Positions 20,455 through 30,317 of a stretch of 64,000 nt of DNA are shown here, in pieces (within the stretch, counting starts at the first letter, position 1; each line of letters starts with the position of its first letter). The notes under the pieces were generated by a model. It was not told where the DNA came from, did not search any database, and worked only from the letters and a program-made list of their open reading frames with translations. Source of the stretch: Daphnia carinata (taxonomy: Eukaryota > Arthropoda > Branchiopoda > Diplostraca > Daphniidae); the NCBI RefSeq assembly GCF_022539665.2, contig NC_081337.1, positions 11,463,768 to 11,527,767 of the forward strand, read 5' to 3'. The position numbers were made by a program, and so were the translations under genes.

Positions 20455-22192
20455 ATGGATAATTTAACTAAAGCATTTCGAAGTGCCAGTAAAATAGTGA
20501 CGGGACTAGCATCCAAAAGAAATCTGAAAGCCCAAGGGCACAAAAGTGAAATCATTTATTCCCCAATCCAAGCACAAAAAACTCTAGAAACCGACTCACC
20601 CAACACCAATCTTCTAACTGACGACGAAATAGAAACACACAACCTCGCAAGCCCGTGGAACAACATTAGGGAGAAAGAAACCACTCAACTAGAGGTCGAC
20701 GAACTTGAAACACCCCCTTTGACGTTACAGAATTATTTTTTCAAGAAACCTTCTCAGTAACGAAATTGGACCTAACCGGAACGCCAAGTTTCAATAAACA
20801 ATACGCCGATCTGCGGCTTGAAGACGTCCCAGAAGAAGAAATTTTGCTAGAACTACAATTCCTTAGAGCTTTGAATAGCCAACCTGAACTTCCGTACGAA
20901 AAGCCCAACAGTTATATCGAGCGCTCATAAGGTCACACGGAGAAAAATTTTACACGCCAAGGGAACTCTTTAATTTTTTGGATCTGCGAACACTTCTCAC
21001 ACCTCTACCGGAAAGCATCTACCCAAGGATTTCACCGAACAACGCAACAACCCAACAGGCACAAATCGAGCCCACCCCTCGACCAAACCCAGAGTTAACC
21101 AACCTTAGATCGGACAGACCATCCTCAGCCTTCGCGCCACATCCTATGAGAGCATCAGGAAATCCGTTCGTAACAAACCAAGAACGAAACACAGGAGCCA
21201 TTAACAAACCTTGCAAGGAAATAACGGAGGAAGAAAACTCAAATACGGGAGCTGTAAATAAAGAAACGCCAAGATCGAACGCCGAGTACCCTCAACCACC
21301 GATCCCAAAGAGAGTATCCTTCACCCCTCAACTTATAACTACACGACACGACGCTACAAGCACGATGGAATCGAACCGTCGCTCCGAAACCTGCAGTAGC
21401 ACGAACGACCCAGAAGACGACTTAGTCACATTATTCCGAGCTCTAACCAGGAACAACTGGACAACAGACGCAGCAGCAAGCTTTGTAGCGATAAATACGA
21501 GCCAACCCACACCCGCACCACAATATACGTCCACGCCGAACCCTACGTCGTGGCAATATCAGACAAACAACCTCACTGCGCCTACACGGCAAGATTATCC
21601 CACTGTGCCAACAAGAACAACTCCTCAACCCAGTTACGCGACCACGGGCACGTACCCATCGCAACAATTCTACGGCCAAGGTCAGTCAACCATCAGCGAT
21701 CTCGACATCCAGGCGACACGGCTGCTATCACAAATTAGTGTATTCACCAAGCCAGGAGATAATGTGGACCTCAATTCTTGGATCAGGCATTTTGAAAACA
21801 CGATGGATATCGGCGATTTCGAAGAATCCAAAAAGATTAAATATCTACGGTCGAAGCTGGTAGGACCTGCGGGCGACTTTATGGAACAATTCCAACTCGA
21901 TCATCCAGTCGAAGCCACCTGCTACGAGAGCATCAAGCGGGCCCTGAAAGAAAGATTCATGGGGAAAAACATGGAACATAAATACAGAACATCGTTCAAC
22001 AGCTGTAAAAGAGAGCCTGCGGAATCAATAAGGAATTTCGCACATCGAATCCAAAAACTAGCAAGAGGTGGCTATCCCAACGTAAGCCAGGAAGTCATCG
22101 AGCAGTTAAGCAGGGACAAATTCATGAACGGACTGGCGCTCAACTACACGACCGACTATTTTGTCTGGACTTCTCCTCCTTCGACCAGATGA
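20455..22192 (+). pseudogene. Gag polyprotein of the gag-only Gypsy, frameshifted
   Basis: The ATG at 20455 opens a frame to 20760. The reading continues in a second frame to 20929 (DVTELFFQETFSVTKLDLTG...), then in the 404-codon frame that ends at 22192. One original gag of about 580 aa is thus split by two shifts. The N-terminal half is Pro/Thr/Asn-rich and disordered-looking. The C-terminal part (21700-22190) is a Retrotrans_gag core: DNVDLNSWIRHFENTMD, KIKYLRSKLVGPAGDFM, FAHRIQKLARGGYP. Near 22160 another shift is suspected, because the alternate frame gives DFSSFDQMIETAERR, a more usual gag end. No CCHC knuckle was seen. Confidence 0.85.
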
Positions 22193-22513
22193 TTGAAACG
22201 GCAGAACGACGACGACCCTCGAATCCGAGAATATGTACCCATCCAGTATTACGTAAACACTGGGTACCAGAAGGGGTGCGACTACGACGACCACTTCCCG
22301 AGGTGCTCCACCCCGACGTTCGGGGATTACAGGCTCGACGACCCCTTCGATGAAACCTTTTTGGCTCCACCAGCATCCCCTGGTCCAGCGCAAGAAGGTA
22401 ATTGGGCGCCGAATGAAGTAGAAGTAATCAACATATCCGACTCTCCAAGCGAGACATCTGGATATCACTCCTACGATAGCGAGTCAACTCTGCCCCTCAT
22501 CCTTACATCGTGA
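22193..22513 (+). CDS. Acidic ORF between gag and 3' LTR
   Basis: An open frame directly after the gag stop, without its own ATG. It is rich in Asp, Pro, Tyr and Ser (YHSYDSEST near the end) and ends just before the 3' LTR. It may be the remaining C-terminal coding tail of the full-length parent after loss of pol. No domain was recognised. Confidence 0.4.
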   Translation: MKRQNDDDPRIREYVPIQYYVNTGYQKGCDYDDHFPRCSTPTFGDYRLDDPFDETFLAPPASPGPAQEGNWAPNEVEVINISDSPSETSGYHSYDSESTLPLILTS

Positions 22514-22546
22514 TTGCGGGACGCAATCTTCCACGGCCGTAAGGTA

Positions 22547-22948
22547 TGTAAGGAACGACCCGCCGGCACTGCCTCCCCACACCGACCTTGGTTCCCACGG
22601 AGGACTTTAACCTCCGAGAACCGGCCATGTCCCTTTTCGCACCTCTGTGTTAAATTTACACGGCAAAATTCCCTACCCTTCCCGAAGTGCTAATCAATTC
22701 GACCTTCTACTTACCTATAAAATGTTCTCCCCGAAAATCTGTAAATCAGTTTGTTCTGTGAGCTGAAGTGCAACGGTGCTCAGTACCAAGAGTGCTAGAA
22801 TAAACCCTGTTGTTTCACTTACAAATTGTGTTGTGTCATTTCGTCGCCAGTCGCCGCCCTCCGCTATGAGCCCACCGTAAGTCCAAATACTCTTGCCTAT
22901 CTTTATTTTGTTTAGCTTGTTCACGACCATCCGTGGCCAAGTTTCACA
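22547..22948 (+). repeat. 3' LTR of the gag-only Gypsy
   Basis: 402 bp, collinear with the 5' LTR apart from a 5-bp insertion (ttgttc context near 22752) and about ten substitutions. AATAAA is at 22799-22804. Confidence 0.9.
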
Positions 22949-22981
22949 CATCGTTTAAATCTATTTTTGATATCCCCAGAT

Positions 22982-25140
22982 CAGAGTTGCCGTGATCGAA
23001 CTCAATTTTTTATCGAGTTCAAACTCAAAATCAAAAATTGATCGATCGCTCAACTCATTTAAGAATGAGTTTGATCGCGATCAAACTCAAAATTTTTGAT
23101 CAAACTCAAAATTTTTGATCGAACTCAAACTCAACTTCTTACTGCACGCCATCTAGTGATAGTAAATATAGTTAAGTGCCAAGAATGTTACTACTTAAGT
23201 GGTGCACTAGTCAAACTGTCAACGTTTTTTGAAAAGTACTGTCAGTAGTGTCAGATTAGTTTCATAAATTTCATTATTGTATTTATATTTTCCAATTATA
23301 GTATTGTAAAGTGAAGCAGTGCAACAATAACTATGTCGGGGCTGTCCGATAATGAAGATTTTGGTGATGAGAATGCATGTCCAAATACGAATCATGTATC
23401 GCAACCCAATGCTAGGTAACAATTTCTTATCTAACTATCAAATGTATTGTGTGTGATTAACTTTTTGTTTGTATTTTTTGAAGAAGACATGTTATACTTC
23501 AAAATTGGTGAAATTATTGACGATAGAATCACACAAGACTATTTCGCTAACAATGTGAATCCCACTCTACCTATGCACCGAAAATGTACCTGTCATCTGC
23601 TGAGTTTGATAGCGAAGGCTGATATATCAAAGATTCAAGATCACACATTTCAAGAATTGAGAAATTCGACGCTTGTAAAAATTCAACTGTTGCTGAATAA
23701 ACAAACATCAAGTTCCCTGAATTCGGACCTCATAATGGAACTAATTGGACAACTTTTCATTCAAAAAAACGAAACAAGATGGAATTCAGAGTATTACGCT
23801 ATACGCTGCATTGTCCGATTATTGAGAACGAAGAGTCGTGCAATGAGGAAACTTTTTGAAGAGCTTCGTTTAACTCCTTTCACGCCTAACGAGGAGCAGT
23901 TCCTGAAGGAATACACGAAGATAATGCGATATATCACTGATGCGTTAGACGTGTTGCAAGGCGAGAAGAATATCGGCTTGGGGTTCCTACTTCCAACAAT
24001 TTCTGTTTAAAAAAAAAACTGGCTTTGCTACAAGACAATGCGTCGATTATTAAATGTCAATCACTAATCACTGGACTGCTTGACGCTATCTATGAGAGGT
24101 AATATTTTTTTTTCTCAATTCCGAGTTAAAAATAGTTGAATAGATCAATAAGATATTTTTGCAATAATTCTAGATTTGAACACATGTTCTCAGAGAATGA
24201 GCTACGTTTGGCTACGATTACCAACCCATTTTTTAAGCACTCATGGTTGGATAATTAAGACGATGTTCGTCGCGCAAAAACATTGCTCAGAGGAGAATTT
24301 GTCCGGTTTCAGGGACTAAACAACGAGTCCGAATCGTAAATTATAACTTACAGTTAAAGAGTAATAATTCTGACGCAAATTTTATTTCATTACATTTGTT
24401 CGTTCTTTATAGTTCGGATGATTCAAGTGACGGGACCTCCTCTTCAATATCAGATCCCAGTCCGGAGAAAAAACAGAGACGCGCGAAGGATTTTTTTGCC
24501 TCAATTACTAAACGAAATGAAAAGTCAAAGGTAATTGATGAAGTAGAGACATTCCTTAAGATGTGTGGAAATCTAGATGACCTACCAAATTATCCAACCA
24601 TCATGAAGATGTATAAGTAAGTGCCGTGCCGACATTCTATGTGTATTGTCATTATACGTAATTCATCACTAATGTAATTTTTTTAGACGATATAACGTGA
24701 TTTTGCCCTCTTCCGCCGCAGCCGAGAGACTTTTTAGTCAAGCTGGACTAATTTTTACCGCGAAGAGATATCAACTTACTGACAAACATTTTGAAATGTT
24801 ACTTTTTTTAAAAATTAACAACCAAATGCTAAATAATTGGTAAAATGACTAAAATCAATAAATGGTTGTAAGAGTTAATCAATTATTTGTGTGTCGAATT
24901 AATGCTTTTGGCTTGTTCGATATCAGTAAAAATAAGAAAATTAACAAAAGAAAACGGCTTAAGTCTTAAATTAAAGCTCAAAGAACAAATATCTGTACCA
25001 ATTTTAATCATGTTTATTTTATTGATCGATAGATGGCGCAGGAAATAAATCGCGAAGATAAGTTTGATCGAACTCAAACTCATCGTCAGTTGAGTTTGAT
25101 CGCACTCAAACTCAAAAAAATTGATCGCACGGCAAGTCTG
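22982..25140 (+). mobile_element. hAT element with perfect TSD
   Basis: The ends CAGAGTTGCCGTG and CACGGCAAGTCTG form a TIR with one mismatch over 13 bp, and the YARNG rule holds. The 8-bp TSD ccccagat is perfect (22974-22981 and 25141-25148). Subterminal regions carry many copies of GATC(G/A)AACTCAAA-type words in both orientations. The interior encodes an intron-containing but N-terminally deleted transposase. It is inserted in the Harbinger transposase gene, 21 bp from the Gypsy TSD. Confidence 0.93.
23333..24843 (+). pseudogene. hAT transposase, spliced, internally deleted
   Basis: Exon 1 starts at ATG 23333 (MSGLSDNEDFGDEN). The next exon begins near 23480 (FKIGEIIDDRITQDYF, then HRKCTCHLLSLIAKAD and ETRWNSEYY). 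It is joined across a run of A at 24008-24018 to LALLQDNASIIKCQSL. Further exons are about 24173-24340, 24414-24616 and 24687-24843. The last carries the hAT dimerisation motif AAAERLFSQAGLIF and ends at TAA 24841-24843. The 24616/24687 junction restores the codon exactly, giving a 70-bp intron. Defects are the A-run frameshift, an in-frame TAA after SWLDN near 24258, and absence of the BED finger and the first catalytic half. Total length is about 420 aa against the usual 600-700. Confidence 0.85.
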
Positions 25141-25148
25141 CCCCAGAT

Positions 25149-26056
25149 GCAAGTTCAATAACCATTCTGGTATAATAAATTTCTTATTGAAAATCTTTTT
25201 GGACCTAGGTAGCCGACCATTCATTTTTATATGTATTTATTAACCATCGTGTTAAAGAAAACGCGGACCCGCAATAATGTGGTAGGACTTTTGATATAAA
25301 AAGTGGTGACATTCGGTATCTAGTTGATGGAAACGGAACTATTTTGGAATAAAGTAGAATCATGGACACAGCCTGGGAACCCACGAAAGACATAAGAAAA
25401 CGATCGGCCAGGTAAAGCAGCAGCCAAAAGATCGTAACTACAAAATGTTTTTGTAGTTTCGATATGGTACTTGATTTGAAGATTTTGGATGGAAATGTGG
25501 CAACCGTCAAGAGCAGATACCGCTCCAGGAAAATTAGCTCTCATGCGCAACGCACTCGAGACTGCAGGTATTTTCTGTGTGATTGCCCACTTAATAAAAT
25601 CACGATGCCTTTGGAAGAGAAATCTGCAAAACTTGGCAACTATGTTACAAACTTAAGAGTCCGTTCTATTGAACTTTATTGTCAGCCAAGAGTCTAAGGG
25701 AACCTTGATTTCCTAAGTACTGAAGATTTTTATACAATATTTCACAGAGAGACGTGGGGTCACATTCTCCATGAAATATTATATCAGAACGGTAGTTGCT
25801 GTATTGTGAATAAGCCAATATGTACTGGAACGTTGTTCTCGTTACCCTAAAGTGGTAGAAGAAATCTGCGTCTGAGCACACAGCTATCACATTTAGGTAG
25901 CCCACTTGACGAGGATGATGCTCCATTTCAGTAGATCCGATAAAAGTAAAAGATTCATTATTCTCTCAGTCAGAATCACTTTCCTCACTGGATGATTGAA
26001 TGTCATGGTAAATATATCGCGACAGAAGAAGACATAATGTTCTTTTATCTGCCATT
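25149..26056 (-). pseudogene. PIF/Harbinger DDE transposase (main part)
   Basis: On the minus strand a start near 26056 (MADKRTLCLLLSRYIYHD) leads, after a frame change, to FFYHFRVTRTTFQYIL (about 25850). The DDE_Tnp_4 core follows: FPGAVSALDGCHISI with the first catalytic Asp (about 25520), then FRGFPGCVHDSTLF, whose HDS holds the second Asp (about 25350). TECHHFLYQKSYHII lies near 25290. The frame reaches the hAT TSD at 25148. The frame resumes beyond it as SGDIKNRFKRCLAI, which matches the family's AFGxLKxRF motif, across 22953-22973 and 19903 downwards. Stops and frameshifts are present. Confidence 0.8.
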
Positions 26057-26060
26057 TTAC

Positions 26061-26890
26061 CTATATTTATATAAATGCCATTATATATAATTACTTCAAT
26101 TAATAATATAATACCTACAAATATTTAGGGTGAAGTTTTTAAGATAATAAATTGGTTGTATTGACTGTAACTTTTACACTTATAAAAACCGTATAATTTG
26201 ACACTGAAATTTTCCAGTCAGCTATATTGTTGTTTATTTGTTAATAATTTACAAATAGATCAACTATGGGTTTTTGTATGCCGTATGAAGACAAGACGGA
26301 ATGGGATATACACCATCACCAACAACGTTACCATTATCGCCACAGAGCTCTTCAAGTTTTGGATAAAGAAATGATTACTTGTAAGTTGTAGAATCGTGCA
26401 TTCTACTTGAAAACCCTCATTAATTTCAAATGAAAGCTAACATTTATCAAGTGAAATGTCATGTTAGCTATAAATCAATAACCCGCGAAAACGTCGACAA
26501 ATAGTTGGGCGTAGCTGACGATTCCTAGAAGGATTTGCTGTAGTTTCAAGTGCGTAGTGCCAATTGTCTTTATTTCGGCTCTGCTGAGAGATACATGCTA
26601 CAAACGCAATGACATCTACCGGTCTCTGTGACGGAGACACAGCGCCCTCTAGTTCGTCATCGATAATATTTCCCCTCTACACAATCTTAGAAACACACAA
26701 AATGTTATTCTACTTCACAAACATCTGAAATGTGGGCTAAAACAATACAGTAAACTCTTTGTAACTAAACATACTGTGGTGAGTGATACGAAAGACAAGC
26801 GTTGACCAGCAGTGTTCGGCAAATCACTAGATCAATGCTTTTTAAATCAAATCAAATCTCTTTCTAAAAGTCGCTAAAAATCAAATCCAC
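26061..26890. other. Spacer; one possible short exon
   Basis: Mostly AT-rich sequence. A plus-strand segment from ATG 26266 to about 26382 is open (MGFCMPYEDKTEWDIHHH...) and followed by gtaagttg, which would be a good splice donor. No continuation was recognised, so this may be a host exon or chance. Confidence 0.3.
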
Positions 26891-27451
26891 AATTGATTAC
26901 CGGAGAAATAGGTCCTGGAGAAATTGGATCCGGAGATATAGAACCTCAAAAAAGGACCTGGAGAAATAGTACCCGGAGAATTAGGACACAACTTTGAAAA
27001 AATTTTTTTTAGAGGGTACTATTTCTCCATCATAAGGGTACTATTTCTCCTTGGTAATGGTCCTATTTCTCTTTCATAAATATCCTAAATGTCCGATGTT
27101 GGAGAAGGAGAACCGCACAGGTTATGTAGTTTTCCGAACTCTTAACAGTGTTATCAATTGCGCGTCTAATCATTCAATCATAAATTTTTTGTTTGACTTC
27201 ATATTGGTAATGGTTTTGCATGATTACGTGGTCTATCTATTGCTTTATGCAGCTCACGTATAAAAGTTATATTTTTTTTTAACCGTGTTTGGTTTTTAGC
27301 CCTTGACCTTTTTTTTAGTGGCATTTCCAGTCCTAGTATCGCCCTCCCCCGCAGACTGATGCCCTAATTCCGTGGGAATTCCCGGGGACAGGGGGGGGGG
27401 GCTCTTTCGCTAAGGTACCCCTTAATACACTGATAAATAAGAAAAAAATTA
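26891..27451 (+). repeat. Left long TIR with GGAGAAATAGGACC array
   Basis: Five or six forward GGAGAAATAG-type units (26902-26985) are followed by three inverted units (GGTACTATTTCTCC twice, GGTCCTATTTCTC once, 27014-27072). Unique TIR sequence then runs to about 27451 and includes a G-run at 27391-27400. Confidence 0.75.
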
Positions 27452-28029
27452 TGTATACATAATTTAACATACGTACCTCTTGTAATAAAAAAATACTATT
27501 TGCCACTAAACCATAGATAAAGACCTACACGGTAAGAAAGAAAATAATGAGTTCCGCGGGGCTTTTGGTGGGTGATGGGACGAATATGTTAACATGAAGA
27601 CTAGCTTATTATTATTAACATTTTATAAAAAAATGTTTATAGGTACAATATTATAATTTTTAACTAAATTTCGTCTGAAGCAAGGACAAAAAAAGGACTA
27701 CTATAATTCACCCTTGATTAAAATACCATTTATTTCTTTATCACATTTTCAATTCTTTTCACAGTTACAAAGATTCCAATAATTATATTACAATCAAATC
27801 CTACTAACATAACTAATAACATAACAATCCTACTACATAACTATGCCAGGCGATGAAAGCCCTGTTTTGTAGGGTAGGAGCGCCTTTCACCGAAGCAATA
27901 AATGGTTTAAGCAGAACTGAAATGTAGCCTAACTTGCGTAGGAACATATATGAGTAAAATTTCAATAGTTATGGCGTGGCTTTTGTTAAAGAGGAAGAGA
28001 AACTAATAACCTCACCTTTATTCCGAAAG
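27452..28029. other. P-like 3' flank homology, otherwise empty
   Basis: 27524-27760 resembles 772-1130 (see there). No coding region was seen to about 28030. Confidence 0.45.
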
Positions 28030-29990
28030 GACCTACATCTCTGGCAAGAAGTCGCAGTTTTTCCCGCGTTTATAAATGATTTTTGACGTCCTCCTTGTCT
28101 TGTTTTCCACCTTACGCACATTTCCAAGGAACTATTGGTTGCCTAATTACACATCACATACAACACTGAAAAGGAAAACACTTAAGGAAGCTTTGCACTT
28201 GACATTAACAAAGCTACTGATAATAACAAATCCATTTTAATTATTGTCGACCAGGAAAGATCTTTTTTGTGAGTCAGTGACTAACAAAGTAACTAAACCT
28301 TTTAGAATGAATTCAAGATTTTTTTTTATTTTCAACGATCGTGGAAGGCATGCTATTGTATTGTTTTACAAAACTATCATGACACTGCTTGTAAATAATA
28401 GGACACAAGTCAGCTCATCCATGAGTCAATGTCGGCCATTCATTCCACAAATTTGCTTTTTTTCGCTGGTTTATTCAGTTTATGCTTTCTTTTCATTTTT
28501 CGTTTTCTTAACGTTGATTTTTCCCTTTTTCTGTTGGTCTTCCCCTCTCTATTCCTGTTCTATGATGCGTTCAACCCACTTCTTTCTCCTTTGTGATTTT
28601 GATTTTATCCTGTTTCTAAATTTATTTGGCAAGCAATTCCACATTGTCATTTGCACCTATTGCTCTCAGTATCTTGTATTACTCCTATTGTAATACAGAA
28701 AAGTAGAAATATTTGAAGACCAAAAAATTTTTTTTTCAAATTAAAAGTTTACCTTAACATCTTCAGCTCTTTGCCGAGCACCTTCCCATGGCTGTTTCTC
28801 TTCAATGCTTCTTGCCTTCTCAACTTCACCTTTACCTTCCAAGAATTTCAATTTTTCTTTGACTTTTTTTTTATTTAATCATTGCCGCCTTTGGATATAA
28901 AAGTGGGTTTTTTTCAGAATGGGTGAGAGAGAAGATAGTTCTCCTAAATCAAATGCGCTGATAACCATGCGGCCTTAACTGTTAAAATTGGCTTTGGCGG
29001 CGTACTGGTGGCTCAGGAATTTCCGTTTTGACAGACTCTGTAAGCCAGAGGTAAATGACACGATGCTGCTGTGGTGGCTTGCGTAAGTCTTGGAATTTTG
29101 GACTTTATCTTGTTATTTTTCCTGTTTAGTTTCTTCTTCTTCAAGTTATCTAACTTAGAAAAATTCAGCTTTTCCCCTGAAATTGGATGTCATAAGCTGG
29201 CTGACCTTCCTTAAATAAAAAGATTAACACATACCTGAGAATTGTGAGTTTACTGGCAGTACTTTCACTTGCTCTTATTTTTGGAAAAAAAGTAAATTTA
29301 ATCGTGAGAGCTTAGCTTCTAGACGTTCTTTCAGATCTTCAGGATTGGAAGTACGAGTGTGAAGAGTATAAACTCCACTAGAAACTCTTCTTTTGAGTTG
29401 TAGTTGTACGCTATGAATTTCTAGCAACGTACGGCATTTTCTAAACACATACAAAACAAAAAAATTAATGGAAGAACGAAAAACCTTTACACCATGAAAA
29501 TAAAATTTATTTAGATTCACTTGCACATACCTTACCATTCATAACTGGGTGTTTAGTTGCTTTTACCTTAACAATAGAATTGGATGTCGTGGTTCTGTAA
29601 ATTGAATTCCGTTAAAGCTGAGTGCTTGCATCTTGAGATGAATGTCTTGACGTAACTCTAACAGCTGTAATGCTGTCATTTCATCTGAACGGTAGGAATA
29701 ATGATTACATAAATTTCACGAACAAAGAATCTGTGAACATCTAGATTACCAGAAGGATGATAGTTATAAGGCAGCTAACAACTTGGTTCCCAAATGGTCC
29801 ATGATAAGTGATGCTTGAGTTTCATGATTCTCCTTAAAAGTAAGCACAAGAAGCATTTAGGATTACACTTTAAATATCTTTCCTTGAAGTAAAATATTTT
29901 CTTCTGTGTTGGTAATTCCAACATGCCTTTAAACGGTACTAAACTGCCAAACCTAGGAAATAGAAAATTTTAAATTTTACTGAAATTAGC
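28030..29990 (-). pseudogene. Unidentified gene-like run of short exons
   Basis: Several minus-strand open segments are bounded by plausible splice sites. From 5' to 3': GSLVPFKGMLELPTQKKIFY (29890-29960, after ttcctag), DEMTALQLLELRQDIHLKMQ (29560-29690), CRTLLEIHSVQLQLKRRVSS (29285-29430, after tgtttag), KLKFLEGKGEVEKARSIEEK (28755-28870, before gtaaac), and RKVENKTRRTSKIIYKRG (28040-28150, before gtaggt). Composition and conserved-looking helical segments suggest real coding history. Phases do not all join and some segments end in stops. I do not recognise the family. It could be a captured host gene or an unknown transposase. Confidence 0.3.
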
Positions 29991-30317
29991 CATTTACCTG
30001 TCAAACAAACACCGCTTACAATAAACAACTTCAACGATTTTTTTTTTGAAAGTCAAAGGGCTCTGAAGAGGACATCTGGTGACCAGATCTGTCTTCAGAT
30101 GACGGGCTTGGATTGCCCTTTAGCCCCACCTTCTAGTTTATCTTTTGTCTTATGGTCTTGGTTAGTGAATGCCATTTTCGCGTGCTCTGAACGTTGGTAT
30201 TTTTCTCTCCTTCTTTAGAGTTTTGTTGTTTAATTCTGATTTTGGTTTCCTTATGTGAGTATATTGATTTCTGCGTTCGTTTTGTTTTGTATCATGCCAT
30301 TTAGCATGCGTTGGATT

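Larger units (their letters stand above)
19904..22948 (+). mobile_element. Gag-only Gypsy-type LTR retrotransposon (non-autonomous)
   Basis: Two LTRs beginning TGTAAGGAACGACCCG and ending GTTTCACA flank a 2.2-kb interior. The 4-bp TSD catc is at 19900-19903 and 22949-22952. The interior encodes a gag polyprotein but no protease, RT or integrase. The sequence right after the 5' LTR (ttggtgacagtgaaattcg, 20301 on) is the probable primer-binding site. By eye the LTRs differ at only about ten positions plus a 5-bp indel, so insertion is fairly recent. The element sits in the Harbinger transposase gene. Confidence 0.9.
18400..26060. mobile_element. PIF/Harbinger element with two nested insertions
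   Basis: The two genes expected of a Harbinger element are present and convergent: a Myb/SANT-like protein (18408-19230, plus) and a DDE transposase (26056 down to about 19800, minus). The transposase frame crosses both nested elements, a Gypsy with TSD catc and a hAT with TSD ccccagat. After removing them the frame reads through a conserved block. Outer TIRs and the TWA TSD could not be fixed by eye, so the limits are approximate. Confidence 0.75.

Noticed and set aside
20978-21700. Minus-strand frames over the Gypsy gag
   Set aside because: They are complements of the Pro/Thr-rich gag and show Cys/Arg-rich composition typical of shadow frames.
23036-23130. Repeated aactcaaaattttt phrases that could suggest a CRISPR-like array
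   Set aside because: They are subterminal repeats of the hAT element. Units vary, there are no spacers, and the genome is eukaryotic.
28244-28693. 149-codon plus-strand ORF
   Set aside because: Dominated by Phe, Leu and Ser from T-rich sequence, with no domain and no reliable start context. Likely chance.
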